NCBI GenBank assembly: GCA_016718155.1
Contig: JADKEH010000002.1
Coordinates: 62,001 to 126,000 of the forward strand
Length of the DNA: 64,000 nt
Direction: 5' to 3'
Origin: Candidatus Rhodoferax randersensis
Lineage (GTDB): Bacteria; Pseudomonadota; Gammaproteobacteria; Burkholderiales; Burkholderiaceae_C
The notes under the pieces were generated by a model. The model saw only the letters and a program-made list of their open reading frames with translations. It did no database searches and had not been told where the DNA came from. This document shows, in pieces, positions 9,571 through 17,851 of the stretch (its first letter is position 1; each line of letters begins with the position of its first letter). A program made the position numbers and the translations under genes.

Positions 9571-10170
9571 TCAAACCGGCCAGACCACCCCGTGGTCGTT
9601 GAGGATGGCGTCCAGCGGGACGTCGTGCGGCTCGGGCTCGAAATCGGGCAAAAACCCGGCAGCAAAACCCAGACCGACCGTGAACGGCTGGTGCGGCAGC
9701 GTTGCCAGCATCCGGTCATAAAACCCGCCGCCATAACCCAGCCGAAAGCCGCCAGCCGCGTAGCCCACGCAGGGCGCAAACAGCAGGGTGGGGACAATAA
9801 CCTCAGTGTCCTTAGGTTTGGGGATGCCGTAGGCGTCCTCTTCCATCGGACAGCCCGGATACCAGGCGTGAAAGGTCATAGTCTTGTGCACCTTGTCCAC
9901 CACCGGCAGGCCAATGCGGCGCGGTTGGGGCTGGTCCAGCAGTTCGCCATCTTCCTTCCAGCGGTGCAGGGCCGGAAGCGGGTCAAACTCGCCCTTGATT
10001 GGCCAGTAGGCACCAATCACGGTATCGGGTCGGCCCACCAGCCAAATGCGCATGACCCGCTGCAAAAGATCGGCGCGCTGTAGGCGATCCGGCAAATTCA
10101 AACGTTGTTCTATCAAAGCCTTGCGAAGGGCTTTTTTGTCCAGGCCTTGAGACTCGTTTGATTTATCCAT
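9571..10170 (-). CDS. fau: 5-formyltetrahydrofolate cyclo-ligase
   Basis: Converts 5-formyl-THF to 5,10-methenyl-THF with ATP, recycling folate in the cytoplasm. The 199-residue length fits the family. An N-terminal KKALRKALIEQR helix carries the basic nucleotide-contacting residues, and the glycine-rich signature RLGYGGGFYDR near residue 150 is the family hallmark, preceded by a PTLLFAPCVGY strand. I chose the ATG at 10170 (encoding MDKSN); a GTG at 10179 would add three residues. The start lies only 9 bp from the divergent slt gene, so its promoter must lie inside the slt coding region or leader. Confidence 0.9.
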   Translation of the reverse strand: MDKSNESQGLDKKALRKALIEQRLNLPDRLQRADLLQRVMRIWLVGRPDTVIGAYWPIKGEFDPLPALHRWKEDGELLDQPQPRRIGLPVVDKVHKTMTFHAWYPGCPMEEDAYGIPKPKDTEVIVPTLLFAPCVGYAAGGFRLGYGGGFYDRMLATLPHQPFTVGLGFAAGFLPDFEPEPHDVPLDAILNDHGVVWPV

Positions 10171-10179
10171 AATCCCCAC

Positions 10180-12186
10180 ATGCAGTTTTCATCCATTTTG
10201 ACATCGTTCGCTGTGCTGGGGGTGCTGACTTTGTCGTCGGCATCGCCCGCTCTCGCACAGGCAGGCAGCAACGCCAAGAGCGGGCCTGATGACGCCATTC
10301 TGGAGATGCAACGCGCCTACAAACGTCTGGACCGCAAGCGACTGGGCGCCTTGCTGCCTCAGGTAAAGGGCCACCCACTGGAGCCCTGGGGCGCCTACTG
10401 GGACCTGGCTGCGCGTCTGGACGAGGCCCCGGCCAGCGAGATGCAGGACTTCTTCACCCGCTACGCCGGCACCTACCAGGAGGACCGCCTGCGCAACGAC
10501 TGGCTGCTGTTGCTGGGCAAGCGGCGCGACTGGTCCACCTTCAACGCCGAATACCCCAAGTACCGCATGCACGACGACCGCAGCGTGCGTTGTTATGCGT
10601 TGCTCAACGAGTTCAACGCCACCGGTGCCGATGTCGCCGAACAGGTTCAGGAAGCCTGGCTGGCGCAGAAGGAAGCCGATGATGGCTGCGCCGCCGCGGC
10701 CGAGCAGCAACTCAAGGCCGGCAAGCTCAAGCCCCACAGTGTCTGGCTGCGCGCCCGTCTGGGACTGGAAAATGACCGGCCGCGCGTCGCCACACAGGCG
10801 GTGGCCCTGCTTGGCAAGGACCGCTCGGAGACGCTGGACACCCTCTACGGCGCACCGGCCAAGTACCTCAATGCGAAAGTTACCGCACTGCGCCCGCCCA
10901 CCAAGGAGCTGGTCACCCTGGCGCTGATTCGGCTGGCCCTGGTGGACCCGGCGGCAGCAGCCAAGGAACTGGCCAAGCTGCGCTGGAAGACCCAGCTCAC
11001 CGCCGAGGAACGCAGTTGGGTCTGGGGCGTGATCGGCAAACGTGCGGCACAGCGCCTGTCGGTTGAGGCGCTGGGCTATTTCGGCCAAGCCGAGAACAAG
11101 CACCTGCACGACGACCACCTGGCCTGGAAGACCCGCGCCGCGCTGCGCGCCGGCCAATGGCGCGAAGTGCAAGACGCCATCGCGGCCATGGGCGAGGCCC
11201 AGCGCAAGGACGCCACCTGGGTTTACTGGAGCGCCCGGGCCTTGACCAAGCTCGCCAACACCGAGGCTGCCCGCGCCCAGGCCAACAGCCTGCTGCAAGG
11301 CATCGCCAGCGTGCGCGGTTTCTACGAGCAGCTCGCGCTGGAAGAACTTGGTCAACGCATCACCACCGCGCCCAAGCCACCGCCCCTGACTGTCGAAGAA
11401 AAAGAGGCCGCCAGGCTCCACCCCGGCCTGAATCGTGGCCTGTACGCGATCCTGATCGGCCTGCGCGCCGATGGCGTGCGCGAATGGAATTACAGCACCA
11501 ACCTGCACGCGCGCGGCGGCATGAGCGACCGCGAATTGCTGGCCGCCGCCGACTTCGCCTGTCAGCGCGAAGTGTGGGACCGCTGCATCAACACCAGCGA
11601 ACGCACGCGCGCGCTGATCGACTCGGAGCAACGTTTTCCGATGCCGTTTCGTGACGCGGTGTTCAAACGTGCCACCCAGATCGGCCTGGACCCGGCCTAT
11701 GTGTACGGCCTGATCCGCCAGGAGAGCCGCTTCATCATGGATGCCCGCTCTGGCGTGGGCGCCTCGGGCCTGATGCAGGTGATGCCGCCCACCGCCCGCT
11801 GGACCGCCAAGAAAATTGGCCTGGTCAACTTCAAGCCCGAGCAGATCAACGACCGCGACACCAACATCGCCATCGGCACCGGCTACCTGAAGCTGGTGCT
11901 CGACGACTTTGCCGGCTCCATGCCCCTGGCCGCTGCCGCCTACAACGCTGGTCCCGGCCGACCCCGAAGCTGGCGCGGCCAAAGCGGCGATCCGGTGCTG
12001 GAGGCCGCCATCTGGGCCGAGAACGTGCCCTTTACCGAGACGCGCGACTACGTCAAGAAGGTGCTGTCCAACACCACCAACTACGCGGCCCTGATTAGCG
12101 GGCAGCCGCAGTCCCTGAAAGCCCGGTTGGGCTTGATCGGACCGCGCGAGACGGGCGCGGCGCAGATCAACGAGGAGTTGCCATGA
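10180..12186 (+). CDS. slt: Soluble lytic murein transglycosylase
   Basis: A periplasmic enzyme that cleaves the MurNAc-GlcNAc bond of peptidoglycan to yield 1,6-anhydro products. 668 residues with a signal peptide (SPALAQA cleavage region near 27). A long superhelical alpha domain fills residues 40-460, and the C-terminal lysozyme-like SLT domain holds the catalytic Glu515 in LIRQESRF, followed by GLMQVMPPTA and the AAYNAGPGRP motif. The only usable ATG is at 10180; an in-frame TGA lies seven codons upstream. The stop overlaps the following gene in an ATGA, suggesting co-translation with the epimerase-like protein. Confidence 0.92.
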   Translation: MQFSSILTSFAVLGVLTLSSASPALAQAGSNAKSGPDDAILEMQRAYKRLDRKRLGALLPQVKGHPLEPWGAYWDLAARLDEAPASEMQDFFTRYAGTYQEDRLRNDWLLLLGKRRDWSTFNAEYPKYRMHDDRSVRCYALLNEFNATGADVAEQVQEAWLAQKEADDGCAAAAEQQLKAGKLKPHSVWLRARLGLENDRPRVATQAVALLGKDRSETLDTLYGAPAKYLNAKVTALRPPTKELVTLALIRLALVDPAAAAKELAKLRWKTQLTAEERSWVWGVIGKRAAQRLSVEALGYFGQAENKHLHDDHLAWKTRAALRAGQWREVQDAIAAMGEAQRKDATWVYWSARALTKLANTEAARAQANSLLQGIASVRGFYEQLALEELGQRITTAPKPPPLTVEEKEAARLHPGLNRGLYAILIGLRADGVREWNYSTNLHARGGMSDRELLAAADFACQREVWDRCINTSERTRALIDSEQRFPMPFRDAVFKRATQIGLDPAYVYGLIRQESRFIMDARSGVGASGLMQVMPPTARWTAKKIGLVNFKPEQINDRDTNIAIGTGYLKLVLDDFAGSMPLAAAAYNAGPGRPRSWRGQSGDPVLEAAIWAENVPFTETRDYVKKVLSNTTNYAALISGQPQSLKARLGLIGPRETGAAQINEELP

Positions 12187-13160
12187 AGAATGTTCTGCTA
12201 TTGGGTGGCACCGGCTTTGTCGGCAGCCACCTGTGCGAGAAGCTGACGCGCCAGGGGTGGCATGTCACCGTGGCAACCCGTCGGGCCGCCAACGCCAGCC
12301 ACGTCCAGATGCTGCCCGGCCTGCAGGTCGCAGTAGGCGATGTACATGACCCCGCCACACTGGAGCGCTTGCTGGCCGAGCACGATGCGGTGGTTAATCT
12401 GATCGCCATTCTGCACGGCGATGAAACCAGCTTTGCCAAGGCCCATGTCGCTTTGCCGCAGGCCCTGGCCCGTGCCTGTACCGCCAGCGGCGTCAAAAGG
12501 CTGGTGCACATCAGCGCCCTGGGGGTCAATGATCGCCAGCCCGACGCCGCCCCTTCGATGTACTTGCGCAGCAAAGGACGGGGTGAGGCAGCGCTCAAAG
12601 CCGCAGCCCATTCGTCCGCGTTGGCGCTGACGGTGCTGCGCCCGAGCGTCATTTATGGCGACGGGGACCAGTTCCTGAATCTTTTTGCGCGGCTGCAACG
12701 TGTGTTTCCGTTCATGCCGCTGGCAGGAGCCCAGGCACGGTTTCAACCGGTGTGGGTGGAGGATGTGGCCGAGGCGGTGCTGCGCTGCCTGCAGCAGCCC
12801 GCCACCATCGGCCTGACCTACAACGCCGTCGGCCCGGACATCCTCACGCTCAAACAATTGGTGCAACTGGCCGCCCAGGCCGGTGGCGTCAACCACGGCC
12901 GCGGCCGCCCGGTGCTGGCGCTGCCCGCAGGGCTTGGCCGCCTGCAAGCCTGGTTGATGGAGTGCGCTCCAGGCGCGCCCCTGATGAGCCGCGACAACCT
13001 TGACTCGATGAAGGTCGACAACGTCGCCGGCGACACCTTGCCCGGCTTGTCGGATCTGGGCCTGACCCCGGCATCGGTGTTGGCCATCGCCCCAACCTAC
13101 CTCGGCCGCAGCCACCACCACGGCACCCTGAACGGCCTGCGCCAATCGGCAAGGCGATAG
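12183..13160 (+). CDS. NAD(P)-binding epimerase-like protein (complex I NDUFA9 subfamily type)
   Basis: 325 residues of the atypical short-chain dehydrogenase type. The N-terminal GGTGFVGSHLCEKL is an NAD(P)-binding glycine motif (GxxGxxG); an HISALG strand near 115 and a YLRSKGRGE segment near 130 occupy the positions of the catalytic Ser and Tyr-Lys of extended SDRs. The middle part (VIYGDGDQFLNLFARL) matches the NDUFA9-like group, which binds NADPH but whose bacterial members have no firmly assigned reaction. It overlaps the slt stop codon by four bases, so it is in the same transcript. A structural or quinone-related role is possible. Confidence 0.8.
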   Translation: MKNVLLLGGTGFVGSHLCEKLTRQGWHVTVATRRAANASHVQMLPGLQVAVGDVHDPATLERLLAEHDAVVNLIAILHGDETSFAKAHVALPQALARACTASGVKRLVHISALGVNDRQPDAAPSMYLRSKGRGEAALKAAAHSSALALTVLRPSVIYGDGDQFLNLFARLQRVFPFMPLAGAQARFQPVWVEDVAEAVLRCLQQPATIGLTYNAVGPDILTLKQLVQLAAQAGGVNHGRGRPVLALPAGLGRLQAWLMECAPGAPLMSRDNLDSMKVDNVAGDTLPGLSDLGLTPASVLAIAPTYLGRSHHHGTLNGLRQSARR

Positions 13161-13162
13161 GT

Positions 13163-13268
13163 CCGCAATCAATTGCGGGACAGAGCTGAAGATCTGTCCC
13201 GCGAAGTGAACAGCCAACATCCGACAATCAGTTGAGGACAGAGCTGAAGATCTGTCCCGCAAAGTATC
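13163..13268. repeat. Two tandem ~48-bp repeat units with internal hairpin
   Basis: Two similar units (13163-13211 and 13221-13268) share GGACAGAGCTGAAGATCTGT. In the first, GCGGGACAGA (13175-13184) and TCTGTCCCGC (13193-13202) form a perfect 10-bp stem with an 8-base loop; in the second the stem is degenerate on one side. They fill most of the gap before the GST gene. A 16-base piece of the second unit recurs inverted at 26168-26183, so this is a dispersed family. It resembles REP-type palindromes more than a terminator because no T-run follows. Confidence 0.7.
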
Positions 13269-13279
13269 AGGAGATCCCC

Positions 13280-13963
13280 ATGCTCACCCTTTACGTCGGC
13301 AACAAGAACTACTCGTCCTGGTCGATGCGGCCGTGGGTGCTGCTCAAGCAGGGCAACATCCGATTCGAAGAAGTCTCGGTACGCTTTGATTCCTTCGACG
13401 CTGGCTCGCAATTCAAGACCACGGTCAACGCCATCACGCCCAATGGCAAGGTTCCCGTGCTGGTGGACGATGGCCTGACCGTGTGGGACACGCTGGCGAT
13501 TGCCGAATACGTGGCCGAGCAGTACCCGCAGGCCAAGCTCTGGCCGGCCGACCGCGCGGCACGCGCCCGCGCACGCAGCCTGTGCGCCGAGATGCACGCG
13601 GGCTTCACCCAATTGCGCAGCCACTGCCCGATGAACATCGAGGCCAGTCTGCCCGATGTCGGCGCGCTGATCTGGCGCGACCAGGCCGGCGTGCGCGCCG
13701 ATGTGGCCCGCATCGTGGCGATGTGGAGCGCCCTGCTGACCGAACACGGCGGCCCGATGTTGTTTGGCGCCTTCTCGGTGGTGGACGCCTACTACGCTCC
13801 GGTGGCCATGCGCCTGCGGACCTACGCCCTACCGGTGCCACCCGAGATCACCGCCTACATGGAGCGCCTGTGCGCGCTGCCCGGCGTCAAGGCCTGGATC
13901 GACGAGGCCTTGGCCGAACAGGACTTCCTGGACTTTGAAGAACCCTATCGACTCAAGCGCTAA
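13280..13963 (+). CDS. Glutathione S-transferase family protein
   Basis: 227 residues from the ATG at 13280, which has a good AGGAGA site upstream; the frame upstream of it crosses the repeat units and is not coding. The N-terminal thioredoxin fold (LTLYVGNKNYSSWSMRPWVLL) carries the SSWS/R stretch that provides the glutathione-contacting Ser, and NGKVPVL holds the cis-Pro near residue 57. The C-terminal all-helical domain includes GAFSVVDAYYAPVAMRL. This is the class of small GSTs that act in detoxification or isomerisation; the substrate cannot be told from sequence. Confidence 0.88.
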   Translation: MLTLYVGNKNYSSWSMRPWVLLKQGNIRFEEVSVRFDSFDAGSQFKTTVNAITPNGKVPVLVDDGLTVWDTLAIAEYVAEQYPQAKLWPADRAARARARSLCAEMHAGFTQLRSHCPMNIEASLPDVGALIWRDQAGVRADVARIVAMWSALLTEHGGPMLFGAFSVVDAYYAPVAMRLRTYALPVPPEITAYMERLCALPGVKAWIDEALAEQDFLDFEEPYRLKR

Positions 13964-14320
13964 GGGTCATGCGTCTGGCGCGACGCCCCAGGTGACCAAA
14001 GAGCCCCGTCACGCGAGGGCAAGGCCTGGGCGACCACGCTGCCGCCGCCATGGAGGCCGCGCCTGCCGCCAGACGCGTGGCTGTTGGCTGGTGATGTTGA
14101 TTTCGCAGCTCGCCATTGAGCGACACCAGGAGAATCAACCCTGTGGGCGGGGGGGGGGGGGCCCGCGCCTGATTCGCGCCACCTAAGGCCCGGGCACTGG
14201 TTTGGCGTGCCCTATGCCCACCGCCCGACGGGGGGGCGCACAGACCAGCAGCGCACAGGCCTGATCCAGCCAACCGGCTCGAACGCCCGGCCAATGCAAG
14301 CGATTCGGTAAACTGCCCCG
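13964..14320. other. 357-bp gap without a convincing gene; 13-G homopolymer
   Basis: I see no supportable gene here. It contains an uninterrupted run of 13 G at 14149-14161 and a separated inverted repeat (GCGTCTGGCG near 13971 and CGCCAGACGC near 14066). Open frames crossing it on either strand have no recognisable motifs and overlap the real neighbours. The start of cca at 14321 has no strong ribosome binding site immediately upstream. Confidence 0.6.
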
Positions 14321-15589
14321 ATGGAAATCTACATGGTCGGTGGTGCGGTGCGCGATGCCCTGTTGGGCTTGCCGGTAAAGGACCGCGACTGGGTGGTGGT
14401 GGGAAGCAACCCCGACGAGTTGGTGGCACAGGGCTTCTTGCCGGTGGGGCGTGACTTCCCGGTGTTCCTGCATCCGCACACCAAGGAAGAGTACGCCCTG
14501 GCGCGCACCGAGCGCAAGACGGCGCGTGGCTACCGCGGCTTTGTGATCCACTCGGCGCCCGAAGTGACGCTGGAGCAGGATTTGGCACGGCGCGACCTTA
14601 CTATTAATTCGATAGCTATTCATGCTGATCTGACGGACCTGGAAGGCACGTTTGACCTGCAAAGCGCGGAATTTGTCGACCCCTACCAAGGGCGCCGCGA
14701 CCTGACCGCCAAGGTGCTGCGCCATGTGACGCTGGCGTTTCGCGAAGACCCGGTGCGTATCCTGCGCGTGGCGCGGCTGGCGGCGCGGTTTGCAGACTTC
14801 ACGGTAGCGCCCGAAACCATGGCCTTGATGCGCGCCATGGTGCACGACGGCGAGGTGGACCACTTGGTCAGCGAGCGCGTCTGGCAAGAGCTGGCCCGGG
14901 GCCTGATGGAACAGCAGCCCTCGCGCATGCTCGAGGTCTTGCGCGCCTGCGGCGCACTGGCGCGCATCCTGCCCGAAGTGGACAAGTTATGGGGCGTGCC
15001 GCAACGCCCGGAGTACCACCCGGAGATCGACACCGGCGTGCACCTGATGATGGTGTTGAATCTGAGCGCGCAGTTGCACGCATCACTGGCGGTGCGCACC
15101 GCCTGCCTGTTTCACGACCTGGGCAAAGGCACCACGCCCGCGCACGTGTTGCCCAAACACCTGGGGCATGAGGAGCGCAGCGCCCGGTTGCTCAAGGGCG
15201 TGTGTGAACGCCTGCGTGTGCCCACCGATTGCCGCGAGTTGTCGGACGTGGTGGCGCGCGAGCACGGCAACATTCATCGCAGCATCGACCTGAGCCCAGC
15301 CGCCACGCTGCGCCTGCTGGAGCGCTGCGACGCGCTGCGCAAACCGGCGCGCTTCGAAGAGGTGTTGCTGGCCTGCGAGTGCGACGCGCGCGGCCGGCTT
15401 GGCCTGCACGACCAACCCTATCCGCAACGACCACGCCTGCTGGCCGCGCTGACTGCGGCACGCGCGGTGGTGACCCATGTGATTGCCGACCAGGCGCTGG
15501 CCCGAGGAGTTGATGGCCAAAAAATCGGCGAGCTGATTCACGCCGCACGCGTGCGGGCCATCAAGGCCGCCCAGCCCGGCACCCCGTAG
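14321..15589 (+). CDS. cca: CCA-adding tRNA nucleotidyltransferase with HD domain
   Basis: Adds or repairs the 3' CCA of tRNAs. 422 residues, close to the E. coli-type enzyme. The head domain starts with YMVGGAVRDALLGL and the catalytic Asp pair (D21 and D23 in KDRDW). ERKTARGYRGF and RRDLTINSIA are family-conserved nucleotide-binding motifs, followed by DPYQGRRDL and REDPVRILRVARLAAR. A C-terminal HD phosphohydrolase domain has CLFHDLGKGTTP near 265, so this is the longer bacterial form with phosphatase/phosphodiesterase activity. The codons for the LTINSIA motif are unusually AT-rich and coincide with a dispersed short repeat (see that entry). Confidence 0.93.
   Translation: MEIYMVGGAVRDALLGLPVKDRDWVVVGSNPDELVAQGFLPVGRDFPVFLHPHTKEEYALARTERKTARGYRGFVIHSAPEVTLEQDLARRDLTINSIAIHADLTDLEGTFDLQSAEFVDPYQGRRDLTAKVLRHVTLAFREDPVRILRVARLAARFADFTVAPETMALMRAMVHDGEVDHLVSERVWQELARGLMEQQPSRMLEVLRACGALARILPEVDKLWGVPQRPEYHPEIDTGVHLMMVLNLSAQLHASLAVRTACLFHDLGKGTTPAHVLPKHLGHEERSARLLKGVCERLRVPTDCRELSDVVAREHGNIHRSIDLSPAATLRLLERCDALRKPARFEEVLLACECDARGRLGLHDQPYPQRPRLLAALTAARAVVTHVIADQALARGVDGQKIGELIHAARVRAIKAAQPGTP
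14599..14617 (+). repeat. AT-rich interspersed 19-mer inside cca
   Basis: TACTATTAATTCGATAGCT sits in sense orientation within cca and encodes part of the conserved LTINSIA motif. It matches 17 of 19 bases of the sense-strand copy in the sugar ABC ATPase gene (24266-24285). Both islands are much more AT-rich than the surrounding coding sequence. Confidence 0.55.
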
Positions 15590-15622
15590 CCTTCCTCGGG
15601 CCGCCTTGTTATGCTTGCCGGC

Positions 15623-16324
15623 ATGGCTCACTTGCTGATTGTTGAAGACGACGAACTGCTGCGCGACGCGCTCAGCGCCCAGCTCAAACTGGCCGGCCAC
15701 ACGGTGACCCCGGCCGCCGATGGCGTGCAGGCGCAAGCGCTGCTGGAGGGCACACGCTGCGACGCCGTGATTCTGGACCTGGGTTTGCCCAAGGTGAACG
15801 GCATGGAGGTGTTGCGCTGGATTCGCCAACGCCTGGCCGCGCTGCCGGTGCTGATCCTGACCGCGCGCGATGGCGTGGACGACCGCGTGCAGGGCCTCAA
15901 CGCCGGCGCCGACGACTACCTGACCAAACCGTTCAACATGGCCGAATTGCAGGCGCGCCTGCAAAGCATGCTGCGCCGCTCGCGCCTGCCGGCCTTTGGC
16001 GGCACGCTAGAGTTGCCCACCAACAGCCTGGGCCGCTTGCGGCTGGATGCCAAGCTGCCGCTGGCCTGGCTGGGCGACGAACCGCTGGAGCTGACCCAGC
16101 GCGAATGGATGTTGCTCAGTTTGTTGGTGGCCAATGCCGGTCAGGTGGTCAGCCGTGAAGATGTGTTGGCAGCCTGGCAGGGCGAGCCGGGTGAATCGAG
16201 TGCGGCCGGCTCCAACGCGCTGGAGGTCTACATCCACCGCCTGCGCCGCAAGCTGGCCGACACCGAGCTCAACATCCGCAACGTGCGCGGGCTGGGCTAC
16301 ATGCTGGAGCCCGCCACGCCATGA
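15623..16324 (+). CDS. OmpR-family response regulator (TctD-like)
   Basis: A 233-residue DNA-binding response regulator. The receiver domain (1-120) has the acidic pair in LLIVEDDELLRD, the phospho-acceptor Asp in VILDLGLPKVNG near 51, the Thr/Ser step ILTARDG and Lys in DYLTKPF. The C-terminal winged-helix domain ends with LEVYIHRLRRKLAD and VRGLGYML. I chose the ATG at 15623 (MAHLLIVEDD) over 15611 because it begins at the first beta-strand. The partner kinase starts 55 bp downstream. The pair most resembles TctD/TctE, which control tricarboxylate transport, but QseB/PmrA-like roles are also possible. Confidence 0.88.
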   Translation: MAHLLIVEDDELLRDALSAQLKLAGHTVTPAADGVQAQALLEGTRCDAVILDLGLPKVNGMEVLRWIRQRLAALPVLILTARDGVDDRVQGLNAGADDYLTKPFNMAELQARLQSMLRRSRLPAFGGTLELPTNSLGRLRLDAKLPLAWLGDEPLELTQREWMLLSLLVANAGQVVSREDVLAAWQGEPGESSAAGSNALEVYIHRLRRKLADTELNIRNVRGLGYMLEPATP

Positions 16325-16379
16325 TGCACACAGGGCGCTGCTCGCCCGAGGGCACGCAGTGCCGAGCGTGGGGGCACAC

Positions 16380-17785
16380 ATGACCGCCCCACCCGGCCAC
16401 GGCCTGTCCCTCAAACGCCAGTTGCTGCTGTGGCTGCTGGTGCCGCAACTGGTGTTGTGGCTGGTCGGCGGCATGCTGGCCTACCGCATCGCGCTGAGTT
16501 ACGCCGAGAAGGGCATCGACCAGTCCCTCACCCAATCGGTGCGCTCGCTGGCGCGCCAGGTCAAGCCGATCGGCCGGGGCTGATGGTGGACTTTCCGCGC
16601 GCGGCGCAAGACATCATTGAGCAGGACCCGACCGACCGTGTCAGCTACATGGTGTCCTCGCCACCGGGCAGCTTTCTGCTGGGCAACGGCATGCTGCCCG
16701 CGCCGCTGCCCGGCGTGCACCCGGTACCGGGCGAGCCCCTGCTGTACAACGTGACCATCGAGGGCAGGCCGATGCGCGTGGCGCTGCTGGAAGTGGACTA
16801 TGGCGAAACCAATGCCCCGCAGCGCATGCGAGTGCAAGTGGCCAAGAGCCTGGCGGTGCAGCAGCGCATTACCGCCGAGTTGGTGGCCGACATGCTGGTG
16901 CCCTTGTTGTTGCTCGGCGCGATGCTGGGTGTATTGGTCTATGGCGGCATCTCGCGCGGCTTGAGCCCGCTCAAGCGGCTGCAATCCCAACTTGGCGACC
17001 GGCGCGACCAGAGCCTGACCGCGCTGCACCCGATCGAGATGACGCAGGCGCCGCAGGAGGTGCACTCGCTGGCGGGTGCCGTCAACCAGTTGCTGGCCGC
17101 CGTGCGGCGCAGCCTGAGCCAGGAAAAGCGCTTTCTGAACGACGCCGCGCACCAGTTGCGCACGCCGCTGGCGGGCCTGATCAGCCAGACCGAACTGGCG
17201 CAACGCGAGACCGATCCGCAGGCAATGCAGGCGCGGCTGACCAAGGTGTTGGCCGGTGCCCAGCGCAGCGCCCACCTGGTGCACCAGTTGTTATCGCTGG
17301 CGCGCAACGAGGCGGATGTGAATCTGCAACCGATTGATGTCGCCGCCTTGGCGCGCGAAGTTGCGCGCGAATGGACGCCGCGCGCGCTCGCAGCCGGCAT
17401 CGATCTTGGCTACGAAGGCGAAGACCACCTGATGCTGGCGGGCGAGGCGCTGCTGCTGCGCGAAGCCCTGAGCAACCTGCTCGACAACGCGCTGAACTAC
17501 GCCGGAGCCGGCAGCACGGTCACGCTGCGCGCCACGCTGGAGCGGCAACACGCGGTGCTGGAAGTGGAAGACAACGGCCCCGGCCTGGCCAGCGACGACC
17601 TGGCCCGTGTGTTCGAGCGTTTCTGGCGTGCGTCCGACCTGCCCGGCGGCTGCGGCCTGGGACTGGCCATCATTGCCGAGATCGCGCGGCGCCATGGCGG
17701 GCAGGCCAGCGCGGCACTGGTACAGCCGCATGGGCTGCGGGTGCGCATTGAGTTGCCGCGGGTGGCCGGATCGGCGCCGAGTTGA
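16380..17785 (+). CDS. Sensor histidine kinase (TctE-like), frame broken near 16576
   Basis: An inner-membrane kinase partner of the regulator just upstream. The N-terminal piece from ATG 16380 has a transmembrane helix (LLLWLLVPQLVLWLVGGML) and the start of a periplasmic sensor (SLTQSVRSLARQVKP), then hits a TGA at 16581. The continuation in another frame begins GLMVDFPRAAQDI and includes a second transmembrane helix, a HAMP-like linker, the H-box FLNDAAHQLRTPLAGL, the N-box NLLDNALNYA and G-boxes VEDNGPGLA and GCGLGLAI. One extra G in the GGGG run at 16576-16579 would join both parts into about 468 residues. Probably a sequencing indel; if real, the kinase is dead. Confidence 0.8.
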
Positions 17786-17851
17786 CCCACTTGCCGCCAC
17801 ACCGGACGGCGTGCAGAATGAACCACTTCGCATTCAGTTGGGAGCACCCTC

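Noticed and set aside
10189..11982. Long minus-strand open frame (597 codons) opposite slt
   Set aside because: Shadow frame; the plus strand encodes a complete transglycosylase with catalytic motifs.
13964..14320. Gene between GST and cca
   Set aside because: Open frames there have no start site, no motif and overlap real genes.
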